Shown here: positions 13,612 to 19,603 of the stretch, in pieces
Layout: every line of letters begins with the position of its first letter
Position numbering within the stretch: the stretch's first letter is position 1
IMG/VR virus record: IMGVR_UViG_3300031578_008840
Location: 1 to 26,209 of that record
DNA from: a virus
DNA: 26,209 nucleotides
Strand: one strand, 5' to 3'
Translations under genes and position numbers: made by a program
Notes under the pieces: generated by a model
Seen by the model: only the letters and a program-made list of their open reading frames with translations
The model's database searches: none
What the model was told of the DNA's origin: nothing

Positions 13612-14742
13612 TTATGTTTCCTCGCTGAGTAATGTATACTTTCCATCTTCGGTGGTTGAAATGATCCCAAGCAATTCAAGAGATGGTAGAACGTATTGAA
13701 GTAACGCTTTTGCAACTTGTTCTTTGTCTGCTCCATTATGTTCTACATAAAGCTTGTTGGCTACACCAATCATCTCTTCTTTGGTTCCGCCCACTTTTAA
13801 AGCGTCTACAAGGGCGTGTGAACGGGTGTATTTTTCGTGCTTTTCTTTTACTACAATTGGTTTTTTCTCTTCATTTTTCTGATCTTTCTTAGTGGTCTGT
13901 TCTGTTTCTTTTTTCTTTTCCTTTGGTTTTTCCTCCTTCTTTCCTTTTTCTGATGCTTGATTTTCTTTCTCTTCCTGCTCTTCCTTCTCCTCCTCTTTTT
14001 CCTCTTCCTCCTCGTTTTGCGGTTTCAAGGCCTCTAAAGTTTTCATGATTTCCGGAGTGATGTATGCTTCGTCTTCATCTTCGCTTGGTTTCAAATCTGC
14101 GGGTTCGATCATCCCTTTAGCCAAGAGAAGGAGTCTTATCAATTCCTCCTCTTCCAGATCTTCTGTTTTGATTACCGGATCGAGGCCCAATACCTCGTTT
14201 AAAACCTCTGCTGCGTTAATCATTTCTTTTACTGTTGGTTCTGCCATGGTTGGTACTCCTTTTTCTTTTAATGTTTGTCCTACAATATCTCTTGTAAGGC
14301 GTCTTTCTGGATTTACCAATGAACCAGCTACCCCAAAACCTCTCAAGAGGCCGAGCCCTTCCTGGGCTAATACCTGGTTGTAGATTTTTTGTAGAAGGGC
14401 ACTCTTTTTTTTTGGAACAAAATTGCACTGCTTTTCCATAGAGGTTGCAAACCTGGTTAATTGTGCCTTTGTCACTCCTTTCTTTGTTTTCCTTTCTTCT
14501 AAAGATCTTTCAATGATCATTCCAATAATGCTTTTATACCAAGTTTGTATTGCCTCCTTCGATCGATATACTAAATCAGGGGTAAAATCAAGGGCGGTTG
14601 TCAAAAAAGACTTTACGTTGGATGGGATTTGAATACCATCTACGGTCCAATAAAGCTCTTCCTCTATCGTTTTATCCATTGTCCTTATCATTGTCTTTTC
14701 CTGGCTTCTTTTTAATGCGCGTTTGACATGCTTCTTTCCCAT
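13612..14742 (-). CDS. Charged phage protein with Glu/Lys-rich linker (376 aa)
   Basis: Three parts are visible: a mainly helical N-terminal region (about 1-240), a Glu/Lys-rich low-complexity linker (about 240-305) and a compact C-terminal region (about 310-372). The C-terminal region (HALVDALKVGGTKEEMI ... LLGIISTTEDGKYTL) looks like a winged-helix fold. I do not recognise the family. It begins directly at the stop of the tail-anchored protein gene (TAAATG) and sits upstream of the radical SAM and clamp genes, so a replication-associated scaffold role is possible. An in-frame ATG at codon 166 (MAEPTVKEMINAAEV) could give a shorter form, but no strong ribosome-binding site distinguishes it. 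Confidence 0.6.
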   Translation of the reverse strand: MGKKHVKRALKRSQEKTMIRTMDKTIEEELYWTVDGIQIPSNVKSFLTTALDFTPDLVYRSKEAIQTWYKSIIGMIIERSLEERKTKKGVTKAQLTRFATSMEKQCNFVPKKKSALLQKIYNQVLAQEGLGLLRGFGVAGSLVNPERRLTRDIVGQTLKEKGVPTMAEPTVKEMINAAEVLNEVLGLDPVIKTEDLEEEELIRLLLLAKGMIEPADLKPSEDEDEAYITPEIMKTLEALKPQNEEEEEKEEEKEEQEEKENQASEKGKKEEKPKEKKKETEQTTKKDQKNEEKKPIVVKEKHEKYTRSHALVDALKVGGTKEEMIGVANKLYVEHNGADKEQVAKALLQYVLPSLELLGIISTTEDGKYTLLSEET

Positions 14743-14931
14743 TTATCTGAAACCCGCAAGAAGCATTAAAACAATAATGATTGCTCCAATACCTAGTCCA
14801 GTAATAAAGATCCATCTATCCTCGGAATATTGTTTTTCCTTTTTCTTTTTTGCTACATAACGTGTTGCTGAGAGAATTTCTTTTTGCCGTTGTTCTGGAT
14901 CTGCCTTGGTTATTATCCCTCGTATTTCCAT
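14743..14931 (-). CDS. 62-aa tail-anchored membrane protein
   Basis: The start at 14931 is preferred because GAGGAGG lies seven bases upstream; the longer frame reaches back into the promoter. The product begins MEIRGIITKADPEQRQKEI, has a Lys-rich middle (AKKKKEKQYSEDRW) and ends with one hydrophobic helix IFITGLGIGAIIIVLMLLAG and two residues. That is the pattern of a C-terminal anchor with the bulk in the cytoplasm. It is the first gene after promoter B. Function unknown; it might tether replication or a regulator to the membrane. Confidence 0.65.
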   Translation of the reverse strand: MEIRGIITKADPEQRQKEILSATRYVAKKKKEKQYSEDRWIFITGLGIGAIIIVLMLLAGFR

Positions 14932-14952
14932 CGTTTTTCCTCCTCTTATTAT

Positions 14953-14982
14953 ATTATACAAGAAACCACGCATTTCATTTAA
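14953..14982 (-). promoter_or_regulatory. Middle-type promoter B (TTAAAT-N18-TATAAT)
   Basis: On the minus strand TTAAATGAA overlaps the helicase stop codon (TTT AAA TGA). After exactly 18 nt comes TATAAT at 14958-14953, directly followed by a second overlapping TATAAT, and then GAGGAGG. The leader of the transcript would be only about 20 nt long. It heads the membrane protein, charged protein, radical SAM, clamp, UDG-exo and polymerase genes. Confidence 0.72.
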
Positions 14983-16504
14983 AGCTGCCTAAAAAAGGAC
15001 GTCCTATTTGTAGTCGTTGAAGGACTTTTATGGTTTGTTTACTATCAAAATCAGCATCTCTAACAACCATTTCATTGAGTCGCATAATTCCAATCTTTTT
15101 TTCTTCTGATGTTTGGTTTAGTCCATACATTGCTGTTACATGGGCAAATTTTCTTTTGTCTTCTGAAAAGTCAGACAATCGCAGAAGATTATGATCATAA
15201 CTGCTTGCTGCTGCTTGGGTGGCAGTAACAACCAGGCATTTTTGCTCCTGTGATAAATTACGGAGACGCTGCCAAATTTTATTTGTCTGATTCCTAAACT
15301 CCAACCGGGTACAATCAGGATCCGGAGCCATTATATCTGCATAGTCAATTATGATTAAATCTGGTACAAACCCTTCTTCTTTTTCCCAGATTCGGAGAAG
15401 GGATTTTATTTCAGATATGCGCAGTGTTTCGTTTGCGTGTGTGGATAGTTTGAATCTTGCATTGTGTTTTTTTTGGAATTCTCGAAATGCACGGTACGCT
15501 TCGGTCCACTTAAGAACAGGGACCTCCTCTCTCCATTTGAGCCAAGGAACCCCACTTATTTTGTCACAATTATGGCACGCAACATAGTCTTTATTTTCTC
15601 GGTATAAGTTGGATAATATTTCTAATCCCGCACCTTTTACATCATCTTCTGGTTTAAATATACCAAAATCACATTCTCGCATTTCCTCATTACACGTGTC
15701 TATTTGATTGTATAGGCAGTCTATTGTAGGAAGGAACATGCCTTTACAATAGCGTGGTTGGTCAGATCTTTTTGTCAGGTACACCCCGAGCCTTCGTATT
15801 TGTTGCTCTTCTGTCATATCTCCTGCTTGGAAGAACACAACATTACATTTTGATTTAATTGCCCGTATTGCAATTTCAATAAGAACAAAAGTTTTTCCTT
15901 TCTTTTCCATCCCCAATATAGCCACAAAAGCACCTCGCACAAACTCAGATCCCCAAAAATCCCCTAAAACTTTTGGAAAATATATTAGGGGGGTTTCCCG
16001 TTCTTTGAAAGCTTTTTTAACTATGGGTCGGGCCTCTTTAGAAAAAGGGTTAATTGACGCTTGTTCTTCTTTCAATATAGATGAATATGAATATGCCTCC
16101 TTTTCAGCTTCTATCAATTCATTGTTCTCTAAAGCCCCTTTTATAGTATCGATATAATCCCATAGGCTTCGTTCTTGAAAATATTTTCTGGTTTGATCTA
16201 TAAGGTAGGGGGTATTAAAATTATCTCTTTCATATTCTTTGCTCAGGTTGTCTAAAATCCCTTCAATCCACTCCGCCTCCTCTTGGGACAATCCTTCCTT
16301 TAATTTGGTATTATATATGGATTGAATGTCTTTGTTTGGGGCCTTGTGGTATTGGTCAAAGTAATCTATACACCACCCCGCAATTGTTCTTGCCGTGCCG
16401 GCTTCTAAAAGTTTTGAATCCCAAATACCCCGTATCTTTTGAATATACTCGGTAGAAATGATAAGCCCGATTACAATCCTTCTTTCTATAAATTCCTCTG
16501 TCAT
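14975..16504 (-). CDS. DnaB-type replicative helicase
   Basis: The 509-aa protein has an all-helical N-terminal region (1-170) and a RecA-like C-terminal motor. Motifs are Walker A GMEKKGKT at 198-205, in a strand AFVAILGMEKKGKTF, the post-Walker strand NVVFFQAGDMTEEQ, Walker B LIIIDYAD at 383-390, and a sensor strand VVTATQAA at about 425-432. A segment of about 65 residues after Walker A carries six cysteines (253, 263, 271, 278, 310, 313; ACHNCDK) that ordinary DnaB lacks and may bind metal. It should form the hexameric fork helicase. The start overlaps the initiator stop by 4 nt (ATGA). Its C-terminus ends GRPFLGSFK inside promoter B. Confidence 0.85.
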   Translation of the reverse strand: MTEEFIERRIVIGLIISTEYIQKIRGIWDSKLLEAGTARTIAGWCIDYFDQYHKAPNKDIQSIYNTKLKEGLSQEEAEWIEGILDNLSKEYERDNFNTPYLIDQTRKYFQERSLWDYIDTIKGALENNELIEAEKEAYSYSSILKEEQASINPFSKEARPIVKKAFKERETPLIYFPKVLGDFWGSEFVRGAFVAILGMEKKGKTFVLIEIAIRAIKSKCNVVFFQAGDMTEEQQIRRLGVYLTKRSDQPRYCKGMFLPTIDCLYNQIDTCNEEMRECDFGIFKPEDDVKGAGLEILSNLYRENKDYVACHNCDKISGVPWLKWREEVPVLKWTEAYRAFREFQKKHNARFKLSTHANETLRISEIKSLLRIWEKEEGFVPDLIIIDYADIMAPDPDCTRLEFRNQTNKIWQRLRNLSQEQKCLVVTATQAAASSYDHNLLRLSDFSEDKRKFAHVTAMYGLNQTSEEKKIGIMRLNEMVVRDADFDSKQTIKVLQRLQIGRPFLGSFK

Positions 16505-17793
16505 TTAGTTATGTCCTTTCCAGTAAAAAAATTAACGTCCAGACGCTTTTGCTCGAGATCTAGGAACTGCTTGAAGATTTTATGCTCTGGTTTTATCATA
16601 TCTGCGGAATATGTGGTAATCCACAATTGGTCTTGTAACCAGCTTACATATCTTGTTAATAAAGCAGAGGCCGTTGGTATTACATTAACCCACCTAGCAA
16701 ATATGCCTTGTTCGAATAGTTGATTTGATAAATGATATTTTTTTAATTCTTCGTCGGTTGGCTTCTTTTGTTTTTGAACATACCAAGAAGCCAAAGCAAT
16801 TATATTCTGTGCTAATTTTCTTTCTACTCCATTATTATCTTCCTCGGTTGGTAATGCATTGAGGAGAGGTTGGAAGCAATCATAAATAATCTTTGCAGAA
16901 TTAAATTCTTTTATTAAGATTGTTTGAGGAGATTCCCCTCCTTTTTTTGGAACCCCCTTTTCAATTGATGCACAAATATTAGTGAACTTCGTTTCCCCAT
17001 TCCTTGCTAAAGTCCTTAGCTTGGAAAAAGAAAGTACTTGTCTACTCCAAAACGTGTGATTTGGAACTTGTTCTAAAATAGGCTTAACTTCTTCCTCAAA
17101 ATCATAACCATCAATCCGGCACAGTTTTTCAATGGTATCTAGGCTTGATAAAACTCTTGGATGATTTGGGGTAATGACTCCTGTAATAAGTTTTGGGTAA
17201 TTCTTTTGTTGTTCTTTGAGAAACCATTTGGTGAATTGTACTTGAGTGGATCCATATTTTTGGAGTAACTCTTTCCAAGAAAAAACAGTAGTGCGGTATA
17301 GTCTTTCTTCTTTAACATCTTCTTTAACATCTTTACTTGTGAAAAAACAATAGGGGTCTTGTGATTTATCAATAGGGGTCTTGTGATTTTTCAATAGGGG
17401 TATAGAAAATGTATTATACCATTCTTCTACTGCTTTACGATATATTATGGGGTACCTTGGGTTAATGTAGATTCGTCGTATTTGTATTCCATTTTGTTTC
17501 TGTTCATATCTGGTGGTAATGTATTCATTGTTAGTCAGATTGGTGATTGCTTGTGATATTGTCCATCCTTTTTTGTATAGTAATTTACCAAGGTATTTGT
17601 TACTGGCCCAGCAACCATCTTTAGTTTGTGATAAGTTACGCAGGAACCCAAAAAGCATTTTTTCTGTTTCTGTTAACTTTGGATTAAATAATACTTCTGC
17701 TGGTATTCCTATGTCAGGAATTCCAAACTGTATCTCTTCTTTTTCTTTTATTGCTTTTATTGGTGGAAGTGTTCGTATCATTTGTTTCTCCAT
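16501..17793 (-). CDS. Replication initiator with winged-helix N-terminus
   Basis: The 430-aa protein has an N-terminal region (about 25-115: GIPAEVLFNPKLTETEKMLF, CWASNKYLGKLL, ISQAITNLTNNEYI, IQIRRIYIN) typical of winged-helix phage and plasmid initiators that bind iterons. A linker follows at about 130-165, then a larger C-terminal region with no motif I can name. The linker's coding DNA holds direct repeats (17348-17401), recalling lambda O, whose gene contains the origin. It lies between primase (TAAATG junction) and helicase (ATGA junction), as expected for an initiator/loader. The start at 17793 is adopted; an ATG four codons later is also possible. Confidence 0.78.
   Translation of the reverse strand: MEKQMIRTLPPIKAIKEKEEIQFGIPDIGIPAEVLFNPKLTETEKMLFGFLRNLSQTKDGCWASNKYLGKLLYKKGWTISQAITNLTNNEYITTRYEQKQNGIQIRRIYINPRYPIIYRKAVEEWYNTFSIPLLKNHKTPIDKSQDPYCFFTSKDVKEDVKEERLYRTTVFSWKELLQKYGSTQVQFTKWFLKEQQKNYPKLITGVITPNHPRVLSSLDTIEKLCRIDGYDFEEEVKPILEQVPNHTFWSRQVLSFSKLRTLARNGETKFTNICASIEKGVPKKGGESPQTILIKEFNSAKIIYDCFQPLLNALPTEEDNNGVERKLAQNIIALASWYVQKQKKPTDEELKKYHLSNQLFEQGIFARWVNVIPTASALLTRYVSWLQDQLWITTYSADMIKPEHKIFKQFLDLEQKRLDVNFFTGKDITK
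17308..17331 (-). repeat. Two tandem 12-bp repeats in the initiator gene
   Basis: The plus strand reads ttctttaacatc twice without a gap, encoding KDVKEDVKEE in the initiator. It lies 16 nt from the 22-bp repeats and may be part of the same putative origin, or only a low-complexity duplication. Confidence 0.7.
17348..17401 (-). repeat. Iteron-like 22-bp direct repeats, candidate replication origin
   Basis: Two complete 22-bp units (17348-17369 and 17370-17391) differ at one base, and a third begins at 17392 with caataggggta before diverging. Each contains CAATAGGGGTC and TTGTGATTT. A spacing of 22 bp, about two helical turns, places each unit on the same face of the DNA. They lie in the A+T-rich linker part of the initiator gene, just after its DNA-binding domain, as in lambdoid origins. 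The origin role is inference. Confidence 0.55.
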
Positions 17794-18711
17794 TTAACTC
17801 TTGCCGATGATGGTTTTGACTAAATAATCCGCTTCTTTTTGTTTCATTGCTCCTGGGTCTCCTGAAATTAGAATTTGAAAGGATTCAACTCCATAAAATT
17901 TCAGGTCCGTTACTAGTTTTTTGGCTTTGAGTTGTGCTTGTGGTTCATCATCAAAAACTACGGCAACCCTCTTAAACGTTTTCATGATTACATTTCTTTG
18001 TATACGGGTATAGTCAATGCCGAAGGTGGCAAAGGCATTAAAGCCAAACCTCCATACATCAAAAATCCCTTCTACACAAATACCAGTATTTCCCCATTTT
18101 TCCTGCTTGCCGTAAAGTATGTGTTTATGGTGAATGGACTCCCTGATTTTTGGGCATGCTTTATATTTTAATTGGGCGTTTTTTGCTATTGCCCGTGCTT
18201 GGAAGGAGACTGGTTTTCCTTCCCAATAAATTGGTATAATTACTCTATGTTTGTAATCTTGTATATTAGATCCCGTTCCTAAGATGCTTATAGGTCCTGT
18301 GCCTAATATTCCCCAGTCAACCACTAGTTTATCGGGATCAAACCCCCTATTTGTGAGGTATTGTTTGTGGTTATCTGTTAGGGGGTTTGCGTTGCTGGGG
18401 AACTTAAAGGGGAAGAGCTTTATGGCCGGTTCCCTCTGTTGTATAAATCTCCTATGCCCCTCGTATTGTTTAATGATAGAAGGTAGTTGATTTAAGGGTA
18501 AAAGGGTAAGTTTTGAAAGGGTGGGAAGCGTTTTCTGGAAGCCACATCTCCAGCAACGGAAGTAATTACCAGCTAAAGAATACCCTAAGTGCAATCCTGG
18601 GTTTCCTGTACAGAAGGGGCATGGGGTATTTACCCATCCAGGGCGACAGTGTTTGTGCCCCTCTGTTTGGAAGGGAATGTTATAATCTTGGTAAAGACGG
18701 ATGATGTCCAT
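17794..18711 (-). CDS. DnaG-like primase (zinc + TOPRIM)
   Basis: The 305-aa product starts with a zinc-binding domain: C31 and C34 (TPCPFCTG) with C53 and C56 (FRCWRCGF). A catalytic core follows, with TNRGFDPDKL and FQARAI stretches, TOPRIM glutamate motif ICVEGIFD at 211-218, and acidic motif VVFDDEPQAQ at 251-260 in place of the usual D-x-D. It is about half the length of bacterial DnaG and has no helicase-binding domain of the usual size, as in small phage primases. It would make RNA primers for lagging-strand synthesis together with the DnaB-type helicase two genes downstream. The start follows the 116-aa gene after 2 nt. Confidence 0.85.
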   Translation of the reverse strand: MDIIRLYQDYNIPFQTEGHKHCRPGWVNTPCPFCTGNPGLHLGYSLAGNYFRCWRCGFQKTLPTLSKLTLLPLNQLPSIIKQYEGHRRFIQQREPAIKLFPFKFPSNANPLTDNHKQYLTNRGFDPDKLVVDWGILGTGPISILGTGSNIQDYKHRVIIPIYWEGKPVSFQARAIAKNAQLKYKACPKIRESIHHKHILYGKQEKWGNTGICVEGIFDVWRFGFNAFATFGIDYTRIQRNVIMKTFKRVAVVFDDEPQAQLKAKKLVTDLKFYGVESFQILISGDPGAMKQKEADYLVKTIIGKS

Positions 18712-18713
18712 CT

Positions 18714-19064
18714 TTACCGTTTTGTCGTCACGACAATAACATTTGACGATATTGGCTTAATCACAAGCCTAGTTGTACCCGTTGCTGAAATTCGCAGTTC
18801 GCTAGGATCGTCTATAGCTGAATTGCTGAACAAACTGATACCATCGCGTTTTTCGCAGTTAATCCAAAAGACTACATCGCTATTGTTGGGGAGATTGTAT
18901 TCCTCGGAAATATCAACGGTAACATTTGAACCAGCCTTTCCCTTGCCGATCATTTCTGCGACTTGGTTCTTGTAATATTTCTTGTTAGCTTCTAAAGTTG
19001 TGATTCTCTGCTGCGCCCATTTAGGCAGCTTTGCCAGTTCTTCCTCTGTAAAATACTCATTCAT
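18714..19064 (-). CDS. Conserved-looking phage protein, function unknown (116 aa)
   Basis: The 116-aa product begins MNEYFTEEELAKLPKWAQQR, followed by a helix ITTLEANKKYYKNQVAEMIG. The rest is beta-rich (NVTVDISEEYNLP, DVVFWINCEKRDG, TRLVIKPISSNVIVVTTK). The 'L-P-K-W-A-Q-x-R-I' start recalls small phage proteins of unknown function (DUF7239-like, from memory, low certainty). It is the first gene after promoter C, with an AGGAGG site, and precedes primase by 2 nt, so it likely belongs to the replication transcript. Confidence 0.65.
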   Translation of the reverse strand: MNEYFTEEELAKLPKWAQQRITTLEANKKYYKNQVAEMIGKGKAGSNVTVDISEEYNLPNNSDVVFWINCEKRDGISLFSNSAIDDPSELRISATGTTRLVIKPISSNVIVVTTKR

Positions 19065-19084
19065 TTTTGTTTCCTCCTTTTATT

Positions 19085-19114
19085 ATTATACGACTACATA
19101 ACAAGTTCATTTAA
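19085..19114 (-). promoter_or_regulatory. Middle-type promoter C (TTAAAT-N18-TATAAT)
   Basis: TTAAATGAA lies inside the last codons of the sigma-like gene (ATC TTA AAT GAA). Exactly 18 nt after TTAAAT comes TATAAT at 19090-19085, then AAAGGAGGAA and the ATG at 19064. It is the same module as promoters A and B and would start the primase-initiator-helicase transcript. Confidence 0.72.
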
Positions 19115-19603
19115 GATTTGTTTTATTTCGTTAAAACTAGACCAGATTCTAGGCCAGCTCCATCCTTGTTTTCGTAATAGTCTGTACAATTCTCCTCGAA
19201 CGAGTTTCGGGGGACCCACTTCTAAAAAGTCAATGGGGCTTGTAAAAATAAGTTTGCAGATACTTTGAGAATCCAAGGACATTTTTTGTAGGGCTTCTTT
19301 AAAAATCAAGGATTTGTCTGGAGGGGGTTCGTTTCCTTCTATTCCTTCAAGTTGGCCCTCTCCTAGAGAAGGAAAGCATTTTTTGTATCTTTGTGTGGCA
19401 GAAAGATATGTGATTAGATGATTTTTCATAATAGTAACAGCCCATGTACTGAGTTTTCCTTTTTCTGGATCATGCGTTTCCAGGGATTTTATATACCCAA
19501 GGTACGCTTCGTTGAACAGCTCTCTTATATCAATCCCGGTGGATTTATGAAAACCCCAAGCAATTTTTAGGATTAGTTTTATGTCTTTTTTTACGTGGTT
19601 CAT
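19094..19603 (-). CDS. Sigma-70-like factor (region 2 present)
   Basis: Residues 22-68 of this 169-aa protein, with GIDIRELFNEAYLGYIKSLE, then THDPEKGKLSTWAVTIMKNH and LITYL, match sigma region 2: the 'D-L-x-x-E-A-x-L-G-x-x-K-A' helix, 'F-D-P-x-x-G-x-x-F-S-T-W-A' and the -10-binding helix. The C-terminal part ends GELYRLLRKQGWSWPRIW followed by SSFNEIKQIL, a pattern I associate with small phage sigma-like proteins; a standard region 4 helix-turn-helix is not evident. It should bind core RNA polymerase and redirect it to phage promoters. The gene overlaps the SNF2 helicase stop as ATGA and contains promoter C at its end. Confidence 0.78.
   Translation of the reverse strand: MNHVKKDIKLILKIAWGFHKSTGIDIRELFNEAYLGYIKSLETHDPEKGKLSTWAVTIMKNHLITYLSATQRYKKCFPSLGEGQLEGIEGNEPPPDKSLIFKEALQKMSLDSQSICKLIFTSPIDFLEVGPPKLVRGELYRLLRKQGWSWPRIWSSFNEIKQILNELVM

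Noticed and set aside
14045-14383. 112-aa Ser-rich plus-strand frame
   Set aside because: It mirrors the helical coding strand of the 376-aa protein and has no ribosome site or coding signature.
17348-17401. Repeats as a CRISPR array
   Set aside because: Units are contiguous without spacers, only two and a half copies exist, and they are translated as part of the initiator.
17413-17418. TATAAT inside the initiator gene
   Set aside because: No -35 element of either type lies at 16-19 nt; A+T-rich coding DNA produces such hexamers by chance.
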